A DNA stretch of 64,000 nucleotides from an uncultured Eubacteriales bacterium (GCA_934432725.1 CAKRZE010000001.1:186001-250000), one strand, 5' to 3'; counted from the first letter of the stretch, positions 14,982 to 24,667 are shown. Notes: generated by a model from the letters alone, not told the origin. A program made the numbers and translations.

Positions 14982-17102
14982 TCAGTCCTTGCCTCCCGGC
15001 ACGGCTCTTGCAATGATCGCTCTGGAATCCAATGCACCGTCGATGCGGACCGTAAATCCGATTTCCGAAAGCGCATAGCCGCTCATCCGTCCCACGGGCA
15101 CATCGTTCACCGTGACCTCATACGGAAGATCATAGGAAAGTCCGCGGAACCGAACGTGAAATTCCGGATTTTCCGGCTTTGTCAGCGTAAACACCCCGAT
15201 CATAGCCACCGTGCGGTCCTTTGCCGCAAGCTCCAGAATACCTGCCGCATCCGGCGCATGCTCGTCCACAACCGGCGTGTGATGGAATACCCGGCAGCCG
15301 GGAAGCACGGGACGCAGCACCTCTTTATAGGTCCGGAGCATACGCTTGATCTTATCCGCCTGCGCTTCATTCATGGAAACCCATTCCGGGATATGGTAAG
15401 AGAATACCGGGTTGCCGAAGCGGGCGACATTCAGCTGAAAGTCCAGCGTTGCCGCGACATGCACATTCTGTCCGCCGATTCCGCGCACCATATATTCCAT
15501 CGGCAAAAGCATGGAGCAGCCGTTGATCACGCGGTAAGACATCGGAGCCACCTGCTGGTCGGTGATCCATGTGTTTGACATCGGCTGGAGCATACCGGCA
15601 TCGATCCGCGCTCCGCCGCCGGCACAGTTCTGGAAAATAACACGCGGATACTTTTTGCGCAGACGCTTAAACAGCGCATACCAGTTTGCGTAATACCGCA
15701 GATCGCGGTTTTCCGGAATTCCCGCATGGTCCATCACGGAGGCAAAGGAATACGCGCCGGAATCAAGCCTGAAAAAGTCAAGATCATAACGCTCGATCAG
15801 TCCGCAGATCGTATCCTCCGCCCACTTCAGTCCCTCCGGCACCGAAATGTCCGCCACGCGGCTGGCGCCGTCAATTGTATAGCCTCCGTCATAGCCGACA
15901 AGCTTCGGCGGGTATTCCGCATCCCAGAGCACACTGCGCGGTCCGATCTTCTCACAGTCCACCCACAAGCCGAACTTCAGCCCCTTGGATCTGGCATAGT
16001 CGCGAATGCCTTCAATGCCGATCGGATATCTGCATTCCTCCGGTTCCCATGTTCCGCAAAAACCGCTCCAGTCCTCTTCCCCGCGCGGCGGTGCATACCA
16101 TGAGGCATCCAGATAAAACACCTCTGCACCGAATGCGGCGGCGCGGTCGATTCCCGCAAGCACCATTTCCTGCGACATATCAACCTCCGGACCGATGCCG
16201 GACTCCAGAACGCACGTCTTTTCAAATTCACGGTTGAAGATGCGGAAATGGTCGTTCATCTCGTTAAAGGCGTCATCCGGCGATCCCGGAATCACGCAGA
16301 CATGCATCCGGGGCGTCTCAAACGCCTCCTGAGGGTCCAGAACCAGCACCGGAGCGGTCGCACCCACATCCGCCGAATAAGAAAGACAGGTTCCGCCGTA
16401 CACCGAGCAGTTCTGAAAGGTGAACGTATACGCGCCGGAAAAACCGAGCTGCGCACACATCACAGTGCCGTTCATCCTGTTCTGAAGGCAGAAAAACGGG
16501 ATCCGGAACCGCTCAAAATAGTTGGTCCTGCCAAAGGAGAAGGTATTGCGCGGCAGGTCGATTTCATGATAGTCGCCCTCGCACGCACCCGTGCTGTCCA
16601 TCATATAGCCGAGCCTGAACGCACGGTCAATCGGCAGCGCGTTCCCCTGCGCGATCCCGCCGCCCATCACGGTAATGCGTGAGATTTCAAGCGCCTTCTC
16701 TCCCCGGTTTTCCAGCGTCAGATAACGTGTCAGAGCGCGCGTGCCGTCAAGCAGCGTATGTACCGTCACGGCAAGCGGCAGAGTGGTTTGGGCAAGCTTC
16801 AGTCTTGCGTGCAGAACACCGTCCTCCTCCGCAGTGTCGAAGGATTCGAATTCATATCCGCCAATAAGCTCTCTGCCCGCGACTGCAATCCGGAAAAAAT
16901 CCGGAAACACATACGGATGCGGATCCATCCGCGGCACTCCGCCGGTCGTGGCAGTCTGCGGCGGATAGCCGGAAACGCCCCAGCCCACAGCATAGCCGCG
17001 TGAACCCTCCAGCATTTCCTCATAGACAGTCATTCCGGTGCGGTAGCAGAAAAACCTTCTGCCGCCCTCCTCGGTTGCATATGCATCGGTAAACCTTGTC
17101 AT
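14982..17102 (-). CDS. Glycoside hydrolase family 36-like enzyme (alpha-galactosidase type)
   Basis: A 706-residue GH36/clan-D-like glycosidase. A beta-sandwich region occupies about residues 1-300 and a (beta/alpha)8 barrel about 310-620. The predicted nucleophile is Asp447 (DFFRLDSG; typical GH36 has a W-D motif) and the acid/base is Asp515 (NTWITDQQ), which follows the family block NCAGGGARIDAGML. Substrate loops differ from standard alpha-galactosidases, for example LD for KWD, so the sugar is uncertain. No signal peptide is visible, so it should be cytoplasmic. AAAGGAG lies eleven bases before the ATG. It starts 51 bp after the CapA-like gene. Confidence 0.82.
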   Translation of the reverse strand: MTRFTDAYATEEGGRRFFCYRTGMTVYEEMLEGSRGYAVGWGVSGYPPQTATTGGVPRMDPHPYVFPDFFRIAVAGRELIGGYEFESFDTAEEDGVLHARLKLAQTTLPLAVTVHTLLDGTRALTRYLTLENRGEKALEISRITVMGGGIAQGNALPIDRAFRLGYMMDSTGACEGDYHEIDLPRNTFSFGRTNYFERFRIPFFCLQNRMNGTVMCAQLGFSGAYTFTFQNCSVYGGTCLSYSADVGATAPVLVLDPQEAFETPRMHVCVIPGSPDDAFNEMNDHFRIFNREFEKTCVLESGIGPEVDMSQEMVLAGIDRAAAFGAEVFYLDASWYAPPRGEEDWSGFCGTWEPEECRYPIGIEGIRDYARSKGLKFGLWVDCEKIGPRSVLWDAEYPPKLVGYDGGYTIDGASRVADISVPEGLKWAEDTICGLIERYDLDFFRLDSGAYSFASVMDHAGIPENRDLRYYANWYALFKRLRKKYPRVIFQNCAGGGARIDAGMLQPMSNTWITDQQVAPMSYRVINGCSMLLPMEYMVRGIGGQNVHVAATLDFQLNVARFGNPVFSYHIPEWVSMNEAQADKIKRMLRTYKEVLRPVLPGCRVFHHTPVVDEHAPDAAGILELAAKDRTVAMIGVFTLTKPENPEFHVRFRGLSYDLPYEVTVNDVPVGRMSGYALSEIGFTVRIDGALDSRAIIARAVPGGKD

Positions 17103-17153
17103 AGCCTCGAATTCTCCTTTTTGTTTCTATATCCGAATTACCGCTCGGCGCGG

Positions 17154-18611
17154 TCAGTCTGCCTTTACTGCGGCAGGAAGGTCAAGCGAGCGGTTGAATG
17201 CCTCCACCGCGGAGGATATCAGCTCATCCGTCATTTTCATTGCTTCCTTTGCATACGGAACATCGGTGGAGGAGCGGTTCAGTCCGTATTCATCCGGCTG
17301 CTCCAATGCCGCGGCAAGCGGAATGATGCGGTAATCCCAGTATCCGTCCGACTCCATATACCGGTGAACCCAGGTCGGAATCGTTTCAACCCCGGCTATC
17401 ATGCAGCTTCCGTCGCTGTACTTCCGGATGCGCAGCTGAACCATCAGCCCGTTTTCGGTATTGACATTATTGCCATGGCAATACTCCGCACTGAGCGTCT
17501 GTCTGCACTGATTGGACACATAATTGCCGAGCGAATAGAAGCAGATCGTCCGGTGAGAGGGATCTCTGCCCGAAACGAGGGGTTCGGCAGGCTGCACCAC
17601 ATGCGGATGCGAGCCGATGATCGCATCGACGCCGAGATCGCAGAGCTTCTGCGCAACCGCCTTCTGATTGGCGGACGGCTGGGTATAATATTCCACCCCC
17701 CAATGGATATAAAACACGATAAGCTCCGCGCCCTGTTCCCGCATTTCCGAAATACGGGCTTCCGCGCTTTCGTAAAACTGATCCAGCAGACCGTTGTTGT
17801 AAAGATCGATATACTGCAGATCGTTTGCCGAAATGGGTATCCCGTTGATGGTGCGGTTTACGGTATCCGAACCGAGATCGTCCGCATAGTTGAGAAAGCC
17901 TACTTTAACGCCGTTTACATCCGCAATTCTGTAGGACCTGCCCTCCGTTGTCTGACGCGCACCGATATAGTCCAAGCCGTACTGCTCAAACATGGAAACC
18001 GTGCGCTGAAGTCCGGAAAGCCGATGGTCATAGGCGTGATTGTTGGCAAACAGCACCATATTGAAGCCGGCGCCCTTCACGGCATCCAGCGATGAATCCG
18101 GCGAATTGAACGCGGGAAAACCGGAATATGGCACGGATGTGCCGGAGAGTGTCGTTTCAAAATTCACCACCGCATAATCGGCAGCCCTCACGAACGGCGC
18201 AACATACTGAAACGTGTCCGTAAAATCATAGGTGCCGGACGCCGGACGGTATGCGGAATTGACCTGCGGCAAATGAAACATAATGTCTCCCGCCGAAAGA
18301 ATCGTAACCTCGCGGTACGTCAAAGGTCCGTTTGTTTCCTCTCCGCCCCGGGTCTCCTCACCGGTCTGCGGAACGTTGTTGCCGGTCACATCCGCAGTGC
18401 CGGCTTTTGTTCCATCCGGTGCATCGGTTTCCGGCAGAGGCACGGTGCTGTTTCTGCGGTTCATAACCAGAATGATTCCGGTCAGCGCAATCAGAAGGAC
18501 AGCCAATGTAAGCAAAAGATAGGGGATGGAGCTGCCGCCCGGGCGCCTTTTTTTCTTCGGATGACGGCGCGCATCGGGGCGTCTGCCGGATGACGGCATT
18601 CTGTGGTTCAC
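17154..18611 (-). CDS. CapA family metallophosphatase-like protein, membrane anchored
   Basis: A 485-residue protein with a short basic cytosolic segment, one transmembrane helix (about 29-51), a Thr/Gly/Glu-rich spacer and a PGA_cap/CapA domain. The family metal-site blocks are present: LSAGDIMFH, VNFETTLSG, FANNHAYDH, FYIHWGVEY and IGSHPHVVQP. CapA proteins act outside the membrane in poly-gamma-glutamate export or envelope metabolism; no capB/capC genes are near, so poly-gamma-glutamate is unlikely here. A GTG start is chosen because GGGAGG lies seven bases before it. It lies upstream of the GH36-like gene and may be co-transcribed with it. Confidence 0.87.
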   Translation of the reverse strand: MNHRMPSSGRRPDARRHPKKKRRPGGSSIPYLLLTLAVLLIALTGIILVMNRRNSTVPLPETDAPDGTKAGTADVTGNNVPQTGEETRGGEETNGPLTYREVTILSAGDIMFHLPQVNSAYRPASGTYDFTDTFQYVAPFVRAADYAVVNFETTLSGTSVPYSGFPAFNSPDSSLDAVKGAGFNMVLFANNHAYDHRLSGLQRTVSMFEQYGLDYIGARQTTEGRSYRIADVNGVKVGFLNYADDLGSDTVNRTINGIPISANDLQYIDLYNNGLLDQFYESAEARISEMREQGAELIVFYIHWGVEYYTQPSANQKAVAQKLCDLGVDAIIGSHPHVVQPAEPLVSGRDPSHRTICFYSLGNYVSNQCRQTLSAEYCHGNNVNTENGLMVQLRIRKYSDGSCMIAGVETIPTWVHRYMESDGYWDYRIIPLAAALEQPDEYGLNRSSTDVPYAKEAMKMTDELISSAVEAFNRSLDLPAAVKAD

Positions 18612-18768
18612 GGTTCTGCCTCCCTTTCCTGAACAGGCAAGCTCTGCGCTTTCCCGTCCTTTCGGTTTTTCAGTCAAATTACGGATCCGGTCCGAACGGA
18701 GCTTTCCGCCGTACCGGAAAAGGGCTTCACGGTTCATCCAAAGCGTCTGACCGTGTCATGCCGGTCAA

Positions 18769-19449
18769 TCAATCGCTTCTTGTCGGCACAAACGGTATGA
18801 TGCGGCTTGCAAGGTTTGCAACGGTCATGCTTTGCAGCCACACGCGTCCCGGACCGCGCAGCGTTGTCAGAAACAATCCTTCTCCGCCGAACAGCACGTT
18901 TTTAAAGCCCCTTACCGTCTCGACCGAATACTGAACGGTCGCCTCAAAGGCAGCCACATTTCCCGTGTTGACGCGGAGCAGCTCACCCGGCGCAAGATCG
19001 TAGGTCCGGATGGAGCCGTCCAGTTCGCAGAAAACCATTCCTCTCCCGGAAAAGCGCTGCAAAAGGAAGCCTTCGCCTCCGAAAAAGCCGCCCATCGCCC
19101 GGGTCGATGTCAGGGAAACCTCAACCTCCGGCTGTGCGCAGAGAAAAGCGCCCTTCTGTGCAATGATCTCATAGCCCGGACGGAGCTCAAAGCCGCGAAT
19201 CTCCCCGGGCAGAGAGGATGCAAACGTAATTTCCTGCCCCGGCATGCGTGCGGTATAGGTTGCAATGAACAGGCTCTCGCCCGTCAGAACACGGGACAGT
19301 CCCCCGAAAAAGCCGCCGCGCATATTGGTGTTCATTTCGATGCCGTCTGTCATCCATGACATTCCGCCGGATTGCGTATAGATGCTTTCCCCGGCATCCA
19401 GCCGGACTGTAAGGGCAGGCATAGTATTGCCCCAGATCTGATATTGCAT
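18769..19449 (-). CDS. TIGR00266/AIM24 family protein
   Basis: A 226-residue protein of the AIM24/TIGR00266 family. The pattern is clear: LTVRLDAGESIYTQSGGMSWM at the start, FASSLPGEI, then SLTSTRAMGGFFGGEGFLLQRF and later LFGGEGLFLTTLRGPG. The fold is an all-beta trimer of tryptophan-RNA-attenuator type; bacterial function is unknown (the mitochondrial relative supports inner-membrane organisation). No membrane segment or signal peptide. A strong sigma-A promoter lies about 40 bp upstream, so it is probably the first gene of its own transcript. Confidence 0.9.
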   Translation of the reverse strand: MQYQIWGNTMPALTVRLDAGESIYTQSGGMSWMTDGIEMNTNMRGGFFGGLSRVLTGESLFIATYTARMPGQEITFASSLPGEIRGFELRPGYEIIAQKGAFLCAQPEVEVSLTSTRAMGGFFGGEGFLLQRFSGRGMVFCELDGSIRTYDLAPGELLRVNTGNVAAFEATVQYSVETVRGFKNVLFGGEGLFLTTLRGPGRVWLQSMTVANLASRIIPFVPTRSD

Positions 19450-20128
19450 GCAATAATCCTCCAGTCGGTCTCAAATCTATTTCATTATAGCAGGGCTTTT
19501 GCAAAAAATCAATCGGTTATCCATAAATTCATAAATTCCGAAAGCCGCGGCAGTCTTCTTCGGACGCTCCGCTTCCGGGCTTCACCGTAAAAGCCCGTTA
19601 TTCGGAAAACGTACCGATAACGCTGCAAAAGACTGAAAAACAGTCCTCCCGCATGCCCTGCCAAATCGGTTTCACCGTCCCCTGCGGTTTTTGCACGGCA
19701 CCGAACGGAAAGTCAGTTTTTTCTGAATTATTTTTTGATTATTCACAATTTATCGTATATTCCTTATCCTCCGCATGGTAAAATAAAGGATAGGTGAACA
19801 TACCCGATGCATGCCGGAAAATTCCGGTCAAAACGGCTGTGATGCGGATCCCTTTTTCCGGAGCCTGCAGCAATTTTGCGGCGTGATCCTCCTGCCGGAA
19901 ACAGCGCGGCGGTTTGCACGGCATGCGGAAAACCGCACGCCGCAAAGCAGACGCGGATATTATTGATGCCTTGCGCAGGCGCTTCCGCAAGAACTCCGAG
20001 CCGCGTTCCGCCGTTCCCCCTACCGTTTTGCGTGCGCCAAACGGACGGGCACTGCGGACGGACAGGAAGCCGGAGGCTTCGGCAGTGCTCTGCCTGTGCC
20101 GGTGCTTCACACCAGAATGGAGACATAT
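19450..20128. other. Intergenic region between divergent AIM24 and racemase genes
   Basis: It holds the AIM24 promoter at one end. The segment 19720-19800 is AT-rich and may contain the racemase promoter (for example TTGATT at 19736 with TATATT downstream, but with non-ideal spacing). No gene is convincing; the minus frame at 19739-20470 is antisense to the racemase. Confidence 0.45.
19484..19512 (-). promoter_or_regulatory. Sigma-A promoter of the AIM24-family gene
   Basis: On minus: TTGATT (19512-19507), 17-bp spacer, TATAAT (19489-19484). The coding start at 19449 is about 35 bases downstream of the -10 box. Confidence 0.85.
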
Positions 20129-20854
20129 ATGAAAACTGATTCTAAGGTACTCGGCGTTCTCGGAGGGCTCGGACCGGCTGCCTCCGTCTATTTTTATGAC
20201 ATGCTGACCACGCATACAGCCGCCTCCTGCGATCAGGATCACCTGGACATTATTCTGTCCAGCCGCGCAACAACGCCGGACCGGACCGCTTATATTATCG
20301 GAGATTCCGATGAGAATCCGCTGGACATCATGACTGAGGACGCAAAACGGCTCCAGCAGTTCGGGGCGGAGCTTCTGGTCATGCCCTGCAATACCGCGCA
20401 TTATTTCTATGACTCCCTGCGCCGTGCCGTGACCATTCCTTTCCTCAATATTATTGACGTGACCGTGCATCAGTGCGTCAGGCAGGGGGCTGAGAAAATC
20501 GGAATTCTTGCTACAACCGGCACAATCGAATCCATGTCCTATCAGCGCCTCTGCCGCAAGCTGAATGTTTCCTATGCCATCCCCTCATCCGCAGGGCAAA
20601 GCACGGTGATGGACATTATATACGGCTCTGTCAAGCAGGGCAAGCCCGTAAACCGCGCGGCGTTTGACAGCGCGGCAGATGAGCTGTTCCGGGCGGGCTG
20701 TGACTGCATCATCCTCGGCTGTACCGAGCTTTCTCTTGTCAAAAAGCAGGAAATACTGGATAACCGTTTTGTGGACTCTCTTGAGGTTCTTGCATATGAA
20801 TCCATAAAATCCTGCGGAAAGCAGCCGGTCGGTTTTCCGTTCACAGAGCACTGA
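20129..20854 (+). CDS. Aspartate/glutamate racemase family protein
   Basis: A 241-residue PLP-independent racemase of the Asp/Glu superfamily. The N-terminus LGVLGGLGPAAS binds substrate; the two catalytic cysteines are in MPCNTAHYF and LGCTELSLV. The cofactor-free two-thiol mechanism interconverts L- and D-amino acids, so the product may be D-aspartate for the cell wall or another D-amino acid; the residues do not decide. ATG 20129 (MKTDSKVLG) has GGAG eight bases upstream; a second ATG at 20117 is possible. A single-gene transcript is likely, since pckG downstream has its own promoter. Confidence 0.88.
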   Translation: MKTDSKVLGVLGGLGPAASVYFYDMLTTHTAASCDQDHLDIILSSRATTPDRTAYIIGDSDENPLDIMTEDAKRLQQFGAELLVMPCNTAHYFYDSLRRAVTIPFLNIIDVTVHQCVRQGAEKIGILATTGTIESMSYQRLCRKLNVSYAIPSSAGQSTVMDIIYGSVKQGKPVNRAAFDSAADELFRAGCDCIILGCTELSLVKKQEILDNRFVDSLEVLAYESIKSCGKQPVGFPFTEH

Positions 20855-21029
20855 CGCTTCACACTTCTCTCGGAAGAAACATAAAATGATTTTGATAAGC
20901 AGGGCTTATTCCTCCGGATTGCGGTCACAAAGCCGCCGCAAGATCATTTGAAACGGCGAGAGCCCGGCGTGAACCGAGCTTTAACATCAGCTACACATCG
21001 TGAATTTTTGCAGGATTTCATTTTGATAC

Positions 21030-21058
21030 TTGCAAAATCAAAAAATATATGCTATAAT
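21030..21058 (+). promoter_or_regulatory. Sigma-A promoter of pckG
   Basis: TTGCAA (21030-21035), 17-bp spacer, TATAAT (21053-21058), about 48 bp before the pckG start and the AAAGGAG site. Confidence 0.88.
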
Positions 21059-21105
21059 AGAACCTGTTAAGAAAACTCAACTGTTCAGGAAAAGGAGAAC
21101 ATGCC

Positions 21106-22899
21106 ATGGTAATGACAAACAACAAAACCATTCTGGATTGGATTGAAGAAAAAAAGGCGCTTGTCAAGCCGGACAAGGTTGTCTGGATTGACGGAAGTGA
21201 GGCACAGCTCGATGAGCTCAGAAAAATTGCGGTGGCATCCGGCGAGATGATCAAGCTGAATGAAGAACTGCTTCCCGGATGCTATCTCCACAGAACCAAG
21301 CCCAACGATGTGGCGCGTGTGGAGGACAGAACCTTCATCTGCTCAAAGGAAGAAATCAACGCAGGTCCCACCAACCACTGGTGCGATCCGCAGGAAATGT
21401 ATAAAAAGCTTTACGATATCGCACGGAATTCCTATCAGGGCAAGACCATGTATATCATTCCGTTTTCCATGGGTCCCGTGCATTCCCCGCTTGCAAAGGC
21501 GGGCATTGAGATCACCGACTCAATCTATGTTGTGCTGAATATGTGCATCATGACGCGCGTCGGAAAAGAGGTTCTGGATGTTCTGGGCGATTCCAATGAC
21601 TGGGTGCGCGGTTTCCACGCGTCCTGCGACATTGACCCCGAAAAGCGCTATATCTGCCAGTTCCCTGAGGACAACGCCATTATCTCGGTCAACTCCGCAT
21701 ACGGCGGAAACGTTCTGCTCGGCAAGAAATGCTTTGCACTCCGCATTGCATCCTATCAGGGCTGGAAGGAAGGCTGGATGGCAGAGCACATGCTGATTCT
21801 CGGCATTGAAAATCCGCAGCACGAAGTAAAATACGTTGCTGCCGCATTCCCGTCTGCCTGCGGAAAAACCAACCTCGCCATGATGATTCCTCCGGAATAT
21901 CTCCGCAAAAAAGGCTACAAGGTCTGGACAGTCGGAGATGACATCGCATGGATGCGCATCGGAGAGGATGGCAGACTGTATGCCATCAACCCGGAGAACG
22001 GCTTCTTCGGCGTTGCTCCCGGCACCAATGAGCATTCCAACTTCAATGCACTCGCCTCCACGAAAAAGGACACAATCTTCACCAACGTTGCGCTTGATCT
22101 TGACACCAACACCGTTTGGTGGGAGGGTCTGAATAAAAACCTCCCGCAGAACTGCATTGACTGGAAGGGCAACAAATGGGATCCTTCCAAGTTCAACAAG
22201 GCAGATAAATCCACCTATGCCGCACATCCGAACTCCCGTTTCACCGCTCCGGCAAAGAACTGCCCCTGCCTCTCCCCCGAATTCGACAAGGGCGCCGGAG
22301 TGCCGATTTCCGCCATTATCTTCGGCGGCCGCCGTGCGAAATGCGCGCCTCTGGTATATCAGTCCAAGAGCTGGGAAAACGGCGTGTTCATCGGCTCTGC
22401 GATGGCTTCCGAAACAACGGCTGCCGCTGCGGGCGCAGTCGGCGTAGTGCGCCGCGACCCGATGGCAATGCTTCCCTTCTGCGGCTATAACATGGGCGAT
22501 TATTTTGCTCACTGGCTTGAGATGGGCAAAAAAATGGGCGATAAGGCGCCGAAAATCTTCAACGTCAACTGGTTCAGAACCGATGATGACGGAAACTTCA
22601 TCTGGCCCGGCTTCGGCGATAATATGCGCGTGGTCAACTGGATTCTCGACCGCTGCGAAGGCAAGGTCGATGCGGAAGAGACGGCAATCGGATATGTTCC
22701 GAAGCCCGGTGACATTGACCTGACCGACCTTGCTCTTGACAGCGAAACGCTGAAGGGCATTCTGGCAATCGACAAGGACGTCTGGACAAAGGAAGCGGAC
22801 GAAATCACCGAGCACTATAAGAAGTTCGGCGATAAGCTCCCGAAAGAGCTTGCCGATCAGCTTGCTTCGCTGAAAAAAGCACTTGCTTCCATGAATTGA
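21106..22899 (+). CDS. pckG: Phosphoenolpyruvate carboxykinase (GTP)
   Basis: A 597-residue GTP-dependent PEPCK that interconverts oxaloacetate and PEP with GTP/GDP in the cytoplasm. The family hallmarks are complete: the substrate region GPTNHWCDP, the P-loop with the hyper-reactive cysteine (FPSACGKTNLAMM), the metal block TVGDDIAWM, and FIGSAMASETTAA near the end. Most Clostridia carry the unrelated ATP-type enzyme, so the GTP type is noteworthy. In fermenting bacteria it often works in the PEP-to-oxaloacetate direction towards succinate or propionate; that direction is inference. AAAGGAG precedes ATG 21106 by eight bases. An ATG at 21101 is out of frame. Confidence 0.98.
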   Translation: MVMTNNKTILDWIEEKKALVKPDKVVWIDGSEAQLDELRKIAVASGEMIKLNEELLPGCYLHRTKPNDVARVEDRTFICSKEEINAGPTNHWCDPQEMYKKLYDIARNSYQGKTMYIIPFSMGPVHSPLAKAGIEITDSIYVVLNMCIMTRVGKEVLDVLGDSNDWVRGFHASCDIDPEKRYICQFPEDNAIISVNSAYGGNVLLGKKCFALRIASYQGWKEGWMAEHMLILGIENPQHEVKYVAAAFPSACGKTNLAMMIPPEYLRKKGYKVWTVGDDIAWMRIGEDGRLYAINPENGFFGVAPGTNEHSNFNALASTKKDTIFTNVALDLDTNTVWWEGLNKNLPQNCIDWKGNKWDPSKFNKADKSTYAAHPNSRFTAPAKNCPCLSPEFDKGAGVPISAIIFGGRRAKCAPLVYQSKSWENGVFIGSAMASETTAAAAGAVGVVRRDPMAMLPFCGYNMGDYFAHWLEMGKKMGDKAPKIFNVNWFRTDDDGNFIWPGFGDNMRVVNWILDRCEGKVDAEETAIGYVPKPGDIDLTDLALDSETLKGILAIDKDVWTKEADEITEHYKKFGDKLPKELADQLASLKKALASMN

Positions 22900-23362
22900 C
22901 GGCAATCACGGCATGCATTGAGCTGAAAAGCGACAGCAATCCGCCAAATCCGCTCGCAGCAACGCTGTTTGATTGACAAAGCATATCGCGCATCCGCCTC
23001 CTCCCACACCACTTACCGGCAGCCGCGAAGAAGCTGACACCGTACATTGTCGCTTCGTCCCACGGCTGCCGTGCGTTATCATCCACACGAATCGTAAACT
23101 CCGGCTTTGCGGGGAAAGCTTCTGCCGAACATGCTTCCCCTCCGGGCAGCACGCCGCTTCCCCGGGATTCCCGTCCGAGGTCCGCACTGCCGCCGCTTAT
23201 CCGAATTCGAAAATCCAAACGCAAAAGTACGCGCAAAAGTACGTTTGTTCCAATCGGAGCGCTTCCTTTCACCCGGAAGGTTCCGCAAACGGAAAAGCTC
23301 CCCCATTCGTTCCTGTAAAAACGCAGGAGCATTCCTTATTTTTGTGCCGCCGAGGTCACAGC
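22900..23362. other. Intergenic region pckG to birA
   Basis: No gene recognised; the frame continuous with birA from 22973 has a Pro/Arg/His-rich, non-homologous composition. A perfect tandem 12-bp repeat lies at 23220-23243. No clear terminator or promoter was found. Confidence 0.45.
23220..23243. repeat. Perfect tandem 12-bp repeat upstream of birA
   Basis: CGCAAAAGTACG occurs twice without a gap, 120 bp before the birA start. The flanks CAAACG and CGTTTG also form an inverted repeat around it (23216-23247). Confidence 0.8.
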
Positions 23363-24193
23363 ATGTCAATTATGATGATTCAAACTCGCAAAAAGAAAGC
23401 CGAAGACGCAGAATTGCCAAAGCCGCTCTGTCTTTCCGAAATCGCCCGCGTTTCCGGAGTGTCCGAAGATACCCTTGAGCTGCATTCCGTCATAGATTCC
23501 ACAAACACGCGCGCGCTTATGCTGGCTGCTTCCGGGTCCGGCGTCCTATGTGTTCTGGCCGAAGCGCAAACTGCAGGGCGGGGGAAACAGGGCAGATCAT
23601 TTTTCTCTCCTCCGGGTTTCGGATTATACATGAGCGTGCTCATCCGCGCTCCGCTCTCGCCGGAAGCATGTATGCTTCTGACGCCCTATGCCGCAGTTGC
23701 CGTTGCCGATTCACTCAGAGCTGTCTCTTCGGCAGAACCGAAAATCAAGTGGGTCAACGACATTTATCTGCATCAGAAAAAGGTCTGCGGCATTTTGACA
23801 GAGCCGGTCTTTTCCTCCGAAACAGGTCTTTTATCCCATGCAGTTGTCGGAATCGGAATCAATGTCGCAAAGCAGCGCTTCCCCGATGACCTGTGTGCAA
23901 TCGCCTCCTCCGTTGAAAATGAGTACGACTGCCATGTGGACCGCAGTCAGCTGGCGGGAGAAATTCTTAAACGTCTGCTGCGGATCGACTCCGAAGAACA
24001 GCTCCGGAGCTGCCTTCCGGCATACCGAAAAGATCAGCTGCTTCTGGGGAAGGAAATCACCGTATACCGTGGAAATGAAACATTCCGCGCGAAGGCTCTT
24101 GCCATCACGGAGGAAGGCGCGCTGCTTGTCCGGGATCGGGACGGAAGAACCTTCCCCGTCTTCTGCGGAGAGGTTTCTGTCCGGCAAAGCTGA
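23363..24193 (+). CDS. birA: Biotin--[acetyl-CoA-carboxylase] ligase, without DNA-binding domain
   Basis: A 276-residue biotin protein ligase that makes biotinyl-AMP and transfers biotin to carrier proteins. The catalytic loop is GRGKQGRSF (72-80), the biotin-binding block KWVNDI (129-134), then KVCGILTE, and a C-terminal SH3-like domain. Bifunctional BirA begins with a helix-turn-helix of about 60 residues; here only about 40 residues precede the catalytic core and no such domain is visible, so the enzyme probably does not repress biotin genes. ATG 23363 follows GAGGT with a suitable spacer. The frame extends upstream to 22973, but that part does not resemble BirA. Confidence 0.92.
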   Translation: MSIMMIQTRKKKAEDAELPKPLCLSEIARVSGVSEDTLELHSVIDSTNTRALMLAASGSGVLCVLAEAQTAGRGKQGRSFFSPPGFGLYMSVLIRAPLSPEACMLLTPYAAVAVADSLRAVSSAEPKIKWVNDIYLHQKKVCGILTEPVFSSETGLLSHAVVGIGINVAKQRFPDDLCAIASSVENEYDCHVDRSQLAGEILKRLLRIDSEEQLRSCLPAYRKDQLLLGKEITVYRGNETFRAKALAITEEGALLVRDRDGRTFPVFCGEVSVRQS

Positions 24194-24407
24194 CGTCAAA
24201 CGCTTCAGCAGGGACCGGCACGGCATCCACAGCCGGCTTCCGGCTCCGATTCGCCTGTTTTTGATATGATTTCCGGCACAGTTCGTTCAAACGCCCGATT
24301 TTTTGAAGACGCGCACACCCGATCCGAATTTCATGTTTGACCTTTTTATTATTTTCCGCCCTCTTTGGCGCTACACCCGATTGTGCCGGGCGCGAATTCC
24401 GCTACCG

Positions 24408-24460
24408 ATGCCGGTCTAAAAAGCTCATGAAGAGTTTTTTTCACCGGCATATTCTTTTTT
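24408..24460 (+). terminator. Probable terminator of birA
   Basis: ATGCCGGT (24408-24415) pairs with ACCGGCAT (24443-24450) around a 27-base loop that has its own weak CTC/GAG hairpin; ATTCTTTTTTG follows on plus. Confidence 0.55.
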
Positions 24461-24631
24461 GCCGATAAGAAAATCGTCTCTGCCGCCAAAAACAAAAGCA
24501 CTTATCATACGGCCATCTTCTTCTCACTCTTTCGCCTGACAGCCCCCGCCGGCTGCCATTTTCTCTGTTCCTCTGCCGTTTTTACCGGCAGCCGCGCATC
24601 CCTGTTTCCATGCATACCGTTCTCCGAACAT

Positions 24632-24667
24632 AAAAACGCGGCGGCTGTCAGATCGACAGCCGCCGCG
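24632..24667 (-). terminator. Strong terminator downstream of the surface-protein gene
   Basis: CGCGGCGGCTGTC (24637-24649) and GACAGCCGCCGCG (24655-24667) form a perfect 13-bp GC-rich stem with a five-base loop; TTTTT follows on minus. It lies about 310 bases after the stop at 24980. Confidence 0.85.

Noticed and set aside
17154..18611. Poly-gamma-glutamate capsule system
   Set aside because: Only a CapA-like protein is present; capB and capC ligase genes are absent, so poly-gamma-glutamate synthesis is not supported.
19739..20470. A 243-codon minus-strand frame opposite the racemase
   Set aside because: It overlaps a clear racemase gene on plus and its translation has no recognisable pattern.
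21520..22905. A 461-codon minus-strand frame opposite pckG
   Set aside because: It is the antisense shadow of a certain gene with no family signature.
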